From contig JAIRMP010000222.1 of NCBI GenBank assembly GCA_031258615.1, forward strand, positions 1 to 11,517: 11,517 nt of DNA. Direction: 5' to 3'. This document shows positions 1-6,756 of the stretch, one piece after another. Within the stretch, counting starts at the first letter, position 1. Each line of letters begins with the position of its first letter. The notes under the pieces were generated by a model that was not told where the DNA came from, made no database searches, and saw only the letters and a program-made list of their open reading frames with translations. The stretch comes from Spirochaetaceae bacterium (GTDB lineage: Bacteria; Spirochaetota; Spirochaetia; Treponematales; Breznakiellaceae). Both the position numbers and the translations under genes were made by a program.

Positions 1-33
1 ACCTCAAACAGGGCGGTTCAGGAGAAAGGCGGC

Positions 34-87
34 GGGGGGACTAGCCCCCCATCCCCCCGGGAACTTTTCCCGCGGGAGAGTTTCCCG
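34..87. repeat. Cluster of small palindromes at the left edge
   Basis: Three short inverted repeats lie back to back. A run of six G (34-39) pairs with six C (45-50). GGGAA (59-63) pairs with TTCCC (67-71). CGGGA (73-77) pairs with TCCCG (83-87). They lead directly into the 21-bp tandem repeat. I see no coding signal here, and the minus-strand open frame that crosses it has no recognisable domain. The role is unknown; it could be the edge of a larger repeat island cut by the window boundary. Confidence 0.5.
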
Positions 88-144
88 ACGTGTCGGCAAA
101 ACTTCCCGACATGTCGGCAAAACCTCCCGACATGTCGGCAGAAC
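82..144. repeat. Three tandem 21-bp units with a palindromic core
   Basis: Units occupy 82-102, 103-123 and 124-144. The core of the second and third units is the perfect 12-bp palindrome CCGACATGTCGG; the first unit has CCGACGTGTCGG. The spacer between cores is close to CAAAACTTC. Direct repetition at two helical turns (21 bp) would put each palindrome on the same face of the DNA, as in an operator array. It could equally be a small satellite or a hairpin array in RNA. The nearest promoter, for efp, lies about 250 bp downstream, so a regulatory link is not shown. Confidence 0.75.
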
Positions 145-174
145 CCGCCTGCCTGCCTTCGGCGCAGACCAGCC

Positions 175-303
175 CTCTTTCACGCTCAGCGTGCAAGCGC
201 TTCGCGCTTGCATAGGAGTTTGCGCCGCCGCAAGGCGGCTGGACAACCGCTCCGCGGTTGTCTCCGCAAACTCCACCCTCCTTGTAAAGCCGCTCGCAAG
301 GCC
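175..303. repeat. Structured repeat, copy 1 (hairpin plus three-way stem)
   Basis: A free hairpin is formed by TGCAAGCGC (192-200) and GCGCTTGCA (204-212) around a 3-nt loop. It is followed by a perfect 10-bp outer stem, GGAGTTTGCG (215-224) with CGCAAACTCC (265-274). The outer stem encloses two further perfect hairpins. One is GCCGCC (224-229) with GGCGGC (234-239) around a GCAA tetraloop. The other is GACAACCGC (242-250) with GCGGTTGTC (254-262). G224 can pair in only one of the two overlapping stems. The flanks CTCTTTCACGCTCAGCG (175-191) and CACCCTCCTTGTAAAGC (275-291) recur at copy 2, 2988 bp and 2974 bp further on. The element is non-coding by appearance and lies upstream of efp. Confidence 0.8.
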
Positions 304-392
304 GAAGCGCGTAACCCGCCCTCTTTCACGCTCAACGGCTCGCAAGGACAATGACTCAGCTACTGGCGTACGTTTGGTGCAGGCTGGCCTGC

Positions 393-421
393 TTGACAGG
401 ATTATGACGGGTTGGCATAAT
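393..421 (+). promoter_or_regulatory. Sigma-70-type promoter for efp-serC
   Basis: TTGACA (393-398, perfect -35) is followed after exactly 17 bp by CATAAT (416-421, 5 of 6 matches to the -10 consensus). Transcription would start near 428, giving an untranslated leader of about 89 nt before the efp start. The leader has only a weak ribosome-binding site, GAGG, ending about 5 nt before the ATG. The inverted repeat CAGGC/GCCTG (380-391) sits just upstream of the -35 box. Confidence 0.75.
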
Positions 422-516
422 CTTACCTGTTGGGAGTGAATTTTCCTGACGATTCCATTGAAAAGCGCCGTTTGATACGAGCCGTACCACACGGTCTGAT
501 TTAAGATGAGGGTTAC

Positions 517-1080
517 ATGATACGCGGTGTTGATATTGTTAAAGGCACTTGTCTGTTGCAAAAAGGGCAGCCCTACCTTGTTGTCGAGCGCGAATTCCAC
601 AATCCCGGAAAGGGAACGGCAATCGCGCGGATCAAGATGAAGAGCATCAAGGACGGCTCCGTGCTGTCGCTCACCATCCCCACCCAGCAGGAAATTGAGG
701 ACGCCACTGTCGATGTGCATAGCTGCCAGTACCAGTATACCGATCAGGAAGGCTATCATTTCATGGACGGCGAGACGTACGATCAGTACGAGGTACCGTT
801 TGACGGCATGGAGGACAAAAAGTATTACCTGCAAGAGAACGAAAGCTACGACCTTACGATATGGGAAGGCAAGGTAATAGACATAAAAATACCGTACAAG
901 GTGGTTTTTACCGTTGCCGAAAGCGAGAACTATGTCAGGGGCGACACTGTTTCAGGCGCGACCAAGCCCGTTACCACAGAAACCGGCCTTACCGTGCGCG
1001 TCCCGCTGTTCATAAAGCAGGGCGAAAAGATACTGGTGAACACGGAAACCAACGAGTATGTGGAGCGCGTAAACAGCTAG
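517..1080 (+). CDS. efp: Translation elongation factor P
   Basis: EF-P binds the ribosome between the P and E sites and relieves stalling at polyproline stretches. The 187-residue product has the usual family length and three beta-rich domains. The KOW-like N-terminal domain carries the loop PGKGT, with Lys32 at the tip in the place of the modified lysine of E. coli EF-P (Lys34). The two OB-fold domains follow. The third contains the EF-P signature region GDTVSGATKP and ends in VPLFIKQGEKILVNTETN, both typical of bacterial EF-P. The PGKG context would suit beta-lysylation by EpmA/EpmB, but neither gene is in the window, so the modification is unknown. The gene is first in a two-gene unit with serC, whose start codon directly follows its TAG stop. 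Identification is secure. Confidence 0.97.
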   Translation: MIRGVDIVKGTCLLQKGQPYLVVEREFHNPGKGTAIARIKMKSIKDGSVLSLTIPTQQEIEDATVDVHSCQYQYTDQEGYHFMDGETYDQYEVPFDGMEDKKYYLQENESYDLTIWEGKVIDIKIPYKVVFTVAESENYVRGDTVSGATKPVTTETGLTVRVPLFIKQGEKILVNTETNEYVERVNS

Positions 1081-2190
1081 ATGAAACGGGTTTACAATTT
1101 TTCATCGGGGCCTTCCATGCTGCCGCTGGAAGTCCTTGAACAGGCCGCGGCGGAGATGCCGGACGTGAACGGCACGGGGCAGTCCGCAATGGAGATGAGC
1201 CACCGTTCCGCAGATTTTCTGCCCATCATCGAAAAAACTGAACGGCTGCTGCGCGAGATTTTGACGATCCCGGACAACTATAGCGTACTTTTTTTGCAGG
1301 GCGGGGCGGTGTTGCAGTTCGCCATGGTTCCAATAAACCTTGCAGGCGATTCGTCCGGCGGCGGGCGGAAAACAGCCGCCTACGTTGACTCAGGCGTTTG
1401 GGCGTCCAAGGCGATTGACGAGGCCGGGAAGTATGTCAATGTCCGCGTGGCTGCCTCATCGAAGGATAAAAATTACAGCTACATCCCGCCGGCGCCCCCG
1501 CCGGAAGCGGGCGACGCCTACTACTACATCTGCTACAACAACACGATCTTTGGGACGAGGTGGCAGAGCCCGCCCGATACCGGGGAGGTACCGCTTGTCG
1601 CCGACATTTCAAGCTGTATCGCGTCCGAGCCGCTCGATGTTTCGCGTTTTGCTCTTCTGTTTGCCGGCGCGCAAAAGAATCTGGGGCCAGCCGGCTGCAC
1701 TGTCGTGATAATCCGCAACGACCTCCTCGGCGCCGCGCCGCCGTGGACGCCCGCGATGCTCCGTTACGACATACACGCCAAAGAAAAATCCCTCTACAAC
1801 ACGCCCCCCTGCTACTGCATCTACATGATGGGTCTTGTTCTGGAGTGGATACAGGGGATGGGCGGCATAGACGCCATTGCCGGGCGGAACCAAAGGAAGG
1901 CCGCGCTGCTGTACGACTGTCTTGACGCATCGCGCCTGTTCCGCCCGCCGGTGGAAAAACCTCACCGCAGCCTTATGAACGTTACCTTTGTTGTTAATGA
2001 GGGGGACGCCGTGCGCCGCGCCGCGTTGGAACAGCGTTTTCTGAGCGAGGCCGCCGTGCAGGGCATGGTAAACCTGGCCGGCCACCGCCTTGTAGGGGGT
2101 CTCCGCGCCAGCATATACAACGCCATGCCCGAAGAAGGTGTAAAATCCCTCGTCTCATTCATAGAAAAGTTCGAAAAAGACCTACGCTAA
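1081..2190 (+). CDS. serC: Phosphoserine aminotransferase
   Basis: SerC is a class V PLP-dependent aminotransferase. It converts 3-phosphohydroxypyruvate and glutamate to phosphoserine in serine synthesis, and acts on the related phosphohydroxythreonine in pyridoxal phosphate synthesis in bacteria that use that route. The 369 residues match the family length. Visible marks are NFSSGPSMLP at the N-terminus, MEMSHRS near residue 37, FLQGGA near 71 (cofactor phosphate region), NNTIFGTRW near 153-161, and GAQKN, where Lys199 should form the Schiff base with PLP. The C-terminus LVGGLRASIYNAMP is also typical. The ATG follows the efp stop with no gap, so translation is probably coupled; the only upstream purine run is GGAG inside the efp end. 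No clear terminator was found after the stop codon. Confidence 0.96.
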   Translation: MKRVYNFSSGPSMLPLEVLEQAAAEMPDVNGTGQSAMEMSHRSADFLPIIEKTERLLREILTIPDNYSVLFLQGGAVLQFAMVPINLAGDSSGGGRKTAAYVDSGVWASKAIDEAGKYVNVRVAASSKDKNYSYIPPAPPPEAGDAYYYICYNNTIFGTRWQSPPDTGEVPLVADISSCIASEPLDVSRFALLFAGAQKNLGPAGCTVVIIRNDLLGAAPPWTPAMLRYDIHAKEKSLYNTPPCYCIYMMGLVLEWIQGMGGIDAIAGRNQRKAALLYDCLDASRLFRPPVEKPHRSLMNVTFVVNEGDAVRRAALEQRFLSEAAVQGMVNLAGHRLVGGLRASIYNAMPEEGVKSLVSFIEKFEKDLR

Positions 2191-2361
2191 CTCAGGGTAA
2201 GGCAAACTACGTCCTTAGCCCCAGCATATCTCAATCAGTTGTCAGTGAACCGTGAGCAAACATTATTCACTATAGGTTCCGCCGTAACCGCGTGCGGCAT
2301 GGCGTAGCGCAGATAGCAGTGAGCGGCGGACGGGGAAGGCGCTATTTTCCACGTGCCTTAA

Positions 2362-2398
2362 TTGACGCATAAAAGAGATGAATATACTATTCTGTATA
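2362..2398 (+). promoter_or_regulatory. Promoter and possible operator of the toxin-antitoxin pair
   Basis: TTGACG (2362-2367) is a good -35 box. Two overlapping -10 candidates are TATACT (2383-2388, spacer 15) and TACTAT (2385-2390, spacer 17). An inverted repeat TATAC (2383-2387) and GTATA (2394-2398), 6 bp apart, overlaps the -10 box. Toxin-antitoxin operons are commonly autorepressed at such sites, so this is a plausible antitoxin operator, but that is inferred. The preceding stretch 2191-2361 holds only a weak nested hairpin, TCCGCCG (2278-2284) with CGGCGGA (2324-2330). Confidence 0.5.
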
Positions 2399-2411
2399 GG
2401 AAAGTGTGTAT

Positions 2412-2645
2412 ATGAGAACGGTTCAATTAAATATAGAACTCCCCAACATGGTTATCGTCACCGAATTTGAACTTAAAACCCTTTTGGCCTCCAAACTGTA
2501 TGAAAAAGGGGAATTATCCCTTGGACAGGCTGCGCGGGTTGCGGGTTTATCAAAAAGAGCCTTTATCGAAATTCTTGGCCATTATCAGGTGTCTGTCTTT
2601 TCTGAAAATGAATCAGATATTCGTTCTGATATAGCCCATGCATAA
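2412..2645 (+). CDS. UPF0175 family antitoxin
   Basis: This 77-residue protein matches the UPF0175 family, small helix-turn-helix antitoxins often encoded just before DUF3368 toxins. The N-terminus (MRTVQLNIELP) is the family's short beta strand. The segment LYEKGELSLGQAARVAGLS (about residues 32-50), followed by KRAFIEILG, is the characteristic helix-turn-helix. It should neutralise the adjacent toxin and probably bind its own promoter. I chose ATG 2412 because AGGAAA (2398-2403) lies 8 nt upstream; a GTG at 2406 would be only 2 nt from it and would add two residues. The stop overlaps the toxin start by 8 bases (ATGCATAA), the usual translational coupling of such pairs. The gene appears intact. 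Confidence 0.85.
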   Translation: MRTVQLNIELPNMVIVTEFELKTLLASKLYEKGELSLGQAARVAGLSKRAFIEILGHYQVSVFSENESDIRSDIAHA

Positions 2646-3261
2646 TGTCATTACCGATACCAGTTGTCTAATTGTTTTGTCCAATATTGGACAACTGGAT
2701 ATTTTACATGGACTTTACAAAACAATTTCAATTACACCGGAAGTGGCGGCGGAATTTGGGGAGGTTTTGCCGGAATGGATACAGGCCGTCCCTGTCACCG
2801 ATCCCCAAAAAATACGAATGTTGAGGAACAACCTGGAATTGGGTGAAGCAAGCGCCATCACGCTAGCTATTGAAACGCCGGATCCCTTACTAATACTGGA
2901 CGACAGAAAAGCCAGACACGTAGCGGCGGATTTGGGACTCCCATTAACCGGTACCCTCGGTATAATTGCCAAAGCCTACCGGACAGGCTTGATTGCCGAT
3001 ATTACCGGGGTCATGGCGTACTATTCGCTTGCTGCCGTGCGCCGGAAGCGGACTATCACGATGCCGCTGTGGCCCGCGCCGCCTGTCTTAGTCCCCCTCC
3101 ACCGCCTCCGCCTATCACCAGGATGTCGGCCTGTACGTCCGATAGGGAGGCGTCAAATCAAGCTCTTTCACGCTCAGCGTGCAAGCGCTTCGCTCTTGCA
3201 TAGGAGTTTGCGCCGCCCGCCTAGCGGCTGGCTTACCGCGCAAACTCCACCCTCCTTGTAA
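2638..3261 (+). pseudogene. DUF3368 PIN-like toxin with a replaced C-terminus
   Basis: Residues 1 to about 127 match DUF3368, a PIN-like presumed ribonuclease toxin family paired with UPF0175 antitoxins. Visible marks are DTSCLIVLSNIGQLDIL (acidic Asp7; the usual Pro of the DxSP motif is Cys), LELGEASAITLA with Glu70, LLILDDRKAR with Asp88/Asp89, and TGTLGIIAKAYRTGLI. The family normally ends at about 150-160 residues with a short helical tail. Here the tail is lost from about 3030 and replaced by some 75 residues rich in Arg and Pro, which are translated from unrelated sequence and from structured repeat copy 2; the repeat supplies the TAA stop. The acidic residues survive, so a partly active protein cannot be excluded, but a broken gene is more likely. 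It has no ribosome-binding site of its own and would depend on coupling to the antitoxin. Confidence 0.7.
3056..3157 (-). pseudogene. Possible relic of an FAD-binding flavoprotein N-terminus
   Basis: Read on the minus strand, 33 codons between a TGA at 3158-3160 and a TGA at 3056-3058 give a segment containing VQADILVIGG, then a run of glycines, then LRQAARATAAS. This resembles the Rossmann beta-alpha start of FAD proteins in the fumarate reductase, succinate dehydrogenase and L-aspartate oxidase group (DVLVIGGGGAGLRAA). A one-base shift after it gives VIVRFRR, which could be the second strand. There are seven glycines, one more than the normal motif, and no start codon. The region is GC-rich, so glycine runs come cheaply. 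It is at best a decayed fragment inserted beside the toxin, and may be chance. Confidence 0.33.
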
Positions 3262-3301
3262 AGCTGCTCGGAAGGACGACTCGTAACCCGCCTGCCTGCC
3301 T
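3163..3301. repeat. Structured repeat, copy 2, between toxin and lolE
   Basis: This copy aligns with copy 1 over CTCTTTCACGCTCAGCG (3163-3179), the free hairpin (TGCAAGCGC 3180-3188 with GCTCTTGCA 3192-3200, one mismatch), the identical outer stem GGAGTTTGCG (3203-3212) with CGCAAACTCC (3239-3248), and the tail CACCCTCCTTGTAAAGC (3249-3265). The interior is 14 nt shorter and the second inner hairpin is gone, while GCCGC (3212-3216) can pair with GCGGC (3224-3228). The motif AACCCGCCTGCCTGCCT (3285-3301) is also found at about 142-158. The element sits between two converging genes and ends inside the lolE stop codon. Confidence 0.78.
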
Positions 3302-4679
3302 AGAACTTTCGGAGGAGGTCGAGGGGGCGGCTCTTTGCGGCGCGGTTGGCGCAGGCGAGTGAGGAGAGGACGGAGCAGAGGACGGTGAGGGCGGCGATCA
3401 TCGCGGTGGCGTTCCAGTCTATGATTACAGGTATTTCCTGCAAGTAGAAGCCGGGGTCGAGGATTTTTACTTCGCCGCCGCGCAGCAGGGCGCTTACAAA
3501 GCTGAGGGCCGCCTCTATGCCGCGCACAATACCGTTTATGTTGCAGCCAATGGCGAGACCCGCCAGAACACCCGGCGCGGCGCCGGCGGCGGCGGTCAGC
3601 AGGCTGCACCACAGGAATATGCGGCGCGTTTCGTCGGCGCTCGCGCCTATAGATTTCAGGACGGCGATGTCCCGCTGGCGCTCTATCACCAGCATGGAGA
3701 CGGCGGAGGATACATTGACGGCGGCGACAAGCACGACCAGCGCCATAATCAGCAGCAACATCTGCCGCGTCATTTCGTAGGAGCTGTACTGGGCGCTGTG
3801 GAGTTCGCGCCAGGTGTAGACGGAGGCCAAGCCGCCCAGGTTAAACGAAATGTCAAACGCGGTTTCGTCCGCCCTGTCGTAAGGCTCGTCTATCTTTACC
3901 ACGAGGAAGTCCTGGGATATTTCTCCGCTTAGGATACGGCAGCCCGCCGCGTAACTGATAATGCACCAAAAGGCGTCAAGTTCGTGGTAGCCCGACGAGA
4001 TAATACCCTTTACCGAGAACAACGTCGTACGGGGGATAGTCCTGCCGTCTTCGGTAACGCGCAGCGTCATCAGGCGGAGCGGGCCGCCCACCACAGCGCC
4101 CACCTCGCGGGCGAGGTCTTCGCCAAGCATAATCTCGTTGTCCGCCTCTATCACGCCGGCCCCGTCCACGACGGAGAGGAAGCGGCGGCTGCCCTCGTTC
4201 TTCCAGAACGAGGGCTCCACCGCGCGGATCGAAGTACCCGTCTTGCCCGCCGTCGAAAGGATAATACCGAGCCCGTCTATTTCGCTCCAAACTCCGGTAA
4301 CGCCGTCCGTCCGCGAGGCGACAGCGGCGGCGGCTTCGAGCGTGGAAGGGTCGCGGGCAGCCGGGCGGGGCCAGATTTGCAGGTGGCCTGTTCCAAGCTC
4401 CAGAAAGCGGTCGGTGATACCGCGTATCATGCCGTCCGCGACAATCATCGTAACCATGATAGGCACGAGACTCAGCGCGATACCGAGGGCTGCGCCCAGC
4501 AGGTAGCGGTTACCCCTGTTGCCCCGCCCAAGCAGGTAGCGGAACGCGATAAAGAACCGCGGGTTTGACAGGCGGGAGGCAATGGAGGAAGATGATTTCA
4601 GGTTAATTTTCGCGCTCCGAAAGAATACCGCCTGAAAGAAGGCAGCGGCTGGAGGCGCGGGAGGCGACATCCTCGTCAT
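3300..4679 (-). CDS. lolE: Lipoprotein-release ABC transporter permease, LolE position
   Basis: This is an MlaB/FtsX-type permease of the LolC/LolE family, which with LolD extracts mature lipoproteins from the inner membrane and passes them to the LolA carrier. From ATG 4679 it has 459 residues. One membrane helix lies at about 58-82, a large periplasmic domain at about 83-303, and three more helices at about 306-330, 354-380 and 424-445. The cytoplasmic coupling segment ERQRDIAVLKSIGAS (333-347) is the family hallmark for contact with the ATPase, and RPLDLLRKF ends the protein. The start is uncertain. Both in-frame ATGs (4679, 4670) lie inside the lolD end, giving overlaps of 77 and 68 bp, and conserved sequence begins only near FFIAFRYLL (residue 42). 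A non-ATG start nearer 4600-4583 is possible. It is the last gene of the operon. Confidence 0.9.
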   Translation of the reverse strand: MTRMSPPAPPAAAFFQAVFFRSAKINLKSSSSIASRLSNPRFFIAFRYLLGRGNRGNRYLLGAALGIALSLVPIMVTMIVADGMIRGITDRFLELGTGHLQIWPRPAARDPSTLEAAAAVASRTDGVTGVWSEIDGLGIILSTAGKTGTSIRAVEPSFWKNEGSRRFLSVVDGAGVIEADNEIMLGEDLAREVGAVVGGPLRLMTLRVTEDGRTIPRTTLFSVKGIISSGYHELDAFWCIISYAAGCRILSGEISQDFLVVKIDEPYDRADETAFDISFNLGGLASVYTWRELHSAQYSSYEMTRQMLLLIMALVVLVAAVNVSSAVSMLVIERQRDIAVLKSIGASADETRRIFLWCSLLTAAAGAAPGVLAGLAIGCNINGIVRGIEAALSFVSALLRGGEVKILDPGFYLQEIPVIIDWNATAMIAALTVLCSVLSSLACANRAAKSRPLDLLRKF

Positions 4680-5289
4680 GCGTTACCACGATCAGCGTCT
4701 TGCCCCACCTTTCCGCCGCGCCGTACAGGATGCCGGTAACAAGCTCTGAGTTTTCCTTGTCCAGGTTGCCCGTCGGTTCATCGGCAAGAATCACCGCCGG
4801 GTCGTTGACGATTGAGCGCGCCACCGCTACGCGCTGGCGCTCGCCGCCTGAAAGCTGCTGGGGCAGGTGGTTCGCGCGGTCTTCCATGTTTACATCGGCC
4901 AGCAGCGCGCGGGCCTTTTCCAGCGCGGCCTTTTTGGACAAACCGGAAATGTAGGCCGGCAGCATCACGTTTTCAAGCGCGGTAAAGTCGTTCAACAGGT
5001 AGTGGAACTGGAAGATGAACCCCACGCTCTTCCGCCTGTAGCGCGTTAAATGTTTTTCCGCCAGCCTGTCTACCCTGCTGCCGTCCACAACAATCTCACC
5101 TGAGTCCGCGCGGTCAAGCCCGCCCAGGATGTTAAGCAGCGTGCTCTTGCCGCTCCCACTGCTGCCCGTGATGGAAAAACTTCCGCCTTGCGGGACGCTG
5201 AAATTCACGCCGCGCAGAACATGCAGGGTTTCCACAGGAGAAATGTAATCCTTGACCAGGCCGCTCACTTCGACAATGTTTCTTTCCAT
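4603..5289 (-). CDS. lolD: Lipoprotein-release ABC transporter ATP-binding protein
   Basis: LolD is the cytoplasmic ATPase that powers lipoprotein release by LolC and LolE. From ATG 5289 it has 228 residues, close to the family norm. All ABC motifs are intact: Walker A GSSGSGKST (42-50), Q-loop Gln94 in FQFHYLL, signature LSGGERQ (146-152), Walker B VILADEP (166-172) with Glu171, D-loop GNLD, and switch His204 in VTHD. The frame is open further upstream, but the longer form would overlap the lolC end and adds non-conserved residues. An ATG at 5301 would add only four residues and is the main alternative. Fourteen bases separate it from the lolC stop, so the three genes form one transcript. 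Confidence 0.94.
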   Translation of the reverse strand: MERNIVEVSGLVKDYISPVETLHVLRGVNFSVPQGGSFSITGSSGSGKSTLLNILGGLDRADSGEIVVDGSRVDRLAEKHLTRYRRKSVGFIFQFHYLLNDFTALENVMLPAYISGLSKKAALEKARALLADVNMEDRANHLPQQLSGGERQRVAVARSIVNDPAVILADEPTGNLDKENSELVTGILYGAAERWGKTLIVVTHDEDVASRASSRCLLSGGILSEREN

Positions 5290-5303
5290 TTTTCCATACA
5301 TTC

Positions 5304-6674
5304 CTATTCGTAGCGCAGCGCTTCCGCCGGTTTGATGAGCGAAACCCTTTTGGAGGCCAGCCACGCGGCGGATACGGCGGATAAAAAGCCGAACAAAAAT
5401 ATCAACACGACCTCACGCGGTATCACGCGGGACGGGATTTCCTTGATATAGAAGACCGCCGGCGAGAACACGGAAAAATCGCCGCCTCCACCGCCACCTA
5501 TCAGCGACAGGGCGTTCAGAGCGAAGTTTACCGCCGCCTCCACCAGCGTGAAGAACTGTTTTATATGGGTTGATATCAGCAGGGCCGGTATCATGCCGGC
5601 CAACGCTCCCGTCAGCCCTATGATTACGCCGTTAAACGCGAAGACGCACCTGATGTCAAGCTCGCTCGCGCCCACGGAACGGAGAAGCCCGATCTCGTCC
5701 TTTTTTTCCAGCGCTATCCTGCGCTGTCCCTGGAAAATATTGAGCGCGACCACTATAAATATCAGCCCGACCAGCACAAACATCATCAGCTTTTCTGTGC
5801 GGAGCGCGCCGAAGAACGCTTTGTTGTAGTCGCGCCACGTGGAAACACGCGGCCCGGAAGCCAAACCCGCTTCCGTCATAACGCGGTTCACCTCCGCGAG
5901 CGCTTCGTTCAGCCTCCAGCGGTTTTCCAGCTTTATCCCCACGGTGAACAACGCGCCGTCTGAGTACTTCGCCGCCGCGTCCAGGTTCACGAAGACCCAG
6001 TTCGTGTCGTACTCGTAAAAGCCCGTCCTGAATATGCCGGAGACGGTAAAAGATATTCTTTCGCCGTCCTCTCCGTCCTCGCCCCAGCCCTCTTGCCCGC
6101 TCCCGCCGTCGGGGACGCCGCTTACAGCGGGAAGAATGTCCGCTATCGAGATGAATTCCACACTGTCGCCCATGCGCGCCCCTGTCCGCACGGCAGCTTC
6201 CGCCCCCAGGATGATCGTGTTCTGCCCGTATATATCAAACTCCCCCTGTTCAACGCCCACCTTTGAGCGGAAGCCGCTGTCTTTTTCAAGGACATCAGGC
6301 GGCAGCGCCCGCAAAACGGCAAGCTCCGGGCGTCCCGTCCTGCCTTCCACGCTACGCCGGAGTATCCCCTTCACCTCCCGGAACGGGACAGCCGACTCAA
6401 CGCCGTCCAGCCCCGCTATCCGTCCCAGCACGTCCGTCCTGTCCGAGGGAAAGCGGTCTATCCTGATGTGGTAGGAGGATACCTCCAGGATAGTTTCGAT
6501 GAAACCGAGCTGAAAGCCGTTCATCACGGCGATGATGACGGTCAGCGCGAGGACGCCCACCGCTATCCCCAGTATAGGCAGCGCGGACGAGGCGGACGAG
6601 CGCCCCCCCTTTCTCCGTATGTAACGGGACGCGACAAACACAATCCACCCGTTCTTCCTGATTTTTTCCGGCAT
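5304..6674 (-). CDS. lolC: Lipoprotein-release ABC transporter permease, LolC position
   Basis: This is the first gene of the lolCDE operon and encodes a LolC/LolE family permease of 456 residues. One helix lies at about 32-53, a periplasmic domain at about 54-295, and helices at about 296-316, 343-368 and 421-441. The coupling segment ALEKKDEIGLLRSVGAS (321-337) and the C-terminal PAEALRYE are characteristic. Two low-complexity insertions stand out: a Gly/Glu/Asp-rich stretch at about 185-205 in the periplasmic domain and six consecutive glycines at about 393-398 before the last helix. The start is supported by GAGGAAG about 9 nt upstream. It is called lolC by order; from sequence alone I cannot say which permease recruits LolA. 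Confidence 0.92.
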   Translation of the reverse strand: MPEKIRKNGWIVFVASRYIRRKGGRSSASSALPILGIAVGVLALTVIIAVMNGFQLGFIETILEVSSYHIRIDRFPSDRTDVLGRIAGLDGVESAVPFREVKGILRRSVEGRTGRPELAVLRALPPDVLEKDSGFRSKVGVEQGEFDIYGQNTIILGAEAAVRTGARMGDSVEFISIADILPAVSGVPDGGSGQEGWGEDGEDGERISFTVSGIFRTGFYEYDTNWVFVNLDAAAKYSDGALFTVGIKLENRWRLNEALAEVNRVMTEAGLASGPRVSTWRDYNKAFFGALRTEKLMMFVLVGLIFIVVALNIFQGQRRIALEKKDEIGLLRSVGASELDIRCVFAFNGVIIGLTGALAGMIPALLISTHIKQFFTLVEAAVNFALNALSLIGGGGGGDFSVFSPAVFYIKEIPSRVIPREVVLIFLFGFLSAVSAAWLASKRVSLIKPAEALRYE

Positions 6675-6705
6675 TTGTTAAAGCTTCCTCATCCTGTTTC
6701 CACCA

Positions 6706-6734
6706 ACTATACCATAACCGGCAAAGTCCGGTAA
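6706..6734 (-). promoter_or_regulatory. Promoter of the lolCDE operon
   Basis: On the minus strand TATAGT (6711-6706) is preceded by TGG, an extended -10 element, with a weak -35 candidate TTACCG (6734-6729) 17 bp upstream. Transcription would start near 6699, about 25 nt before lolC. Between the boxes lies the inverted repeat ACCGG/CCGGT (6717-6721 and 6728-6732 on the plus strand), which could bind a regulator; that is speculation. Confidence 0.5.
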
Positions 6735-6756
6735 GGCCGCGAGCCTGCTGGCGGGT

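Larger units (their letters stand above)
1..516. other. Intergenic repeat island before efp
   Basis: No gene is supported in these 516 bases. They hold, in order, the small palindromes, the 21-bp tandem units, structured repeat copy 1, a second partial copy of the repeat flank (CTCTTTCACGCTCAACGG, about 322-339), the efp promoter and a leader of roughly 90 nt. A long minus-strand open frame runs through most of this and on into efp, but its composition is that of translated repeats. Confidence 0.6.

Noticed and set aside
82..144. CRISPR array
   Set aside because: The 21-bp units are contiguous with no unique spacers and no cas genes are present.
191..439. An 82-codon plus-strand frame upstream of efp
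   Set aside because: It is made of structured repeat copy 1 and runs over the efp promoter, with no ribosome-binding site or domain.
4..834. A 276-codon minus-strand open frame across the left repeats and into efp
   Set aside because: About 38% of its length lies opposite efp, the rest is translated repeats (for example the recurring LPTCREV units), and no domain is visible.
3034..3110. A simple one-base frameshift restoring the toxin C-terminus
   Set aside because: The +1 frame gives EADYHDAAVARAACLS, faintly like a family tail helix, but then turns into a proline run; the similarity is too weak to claim.
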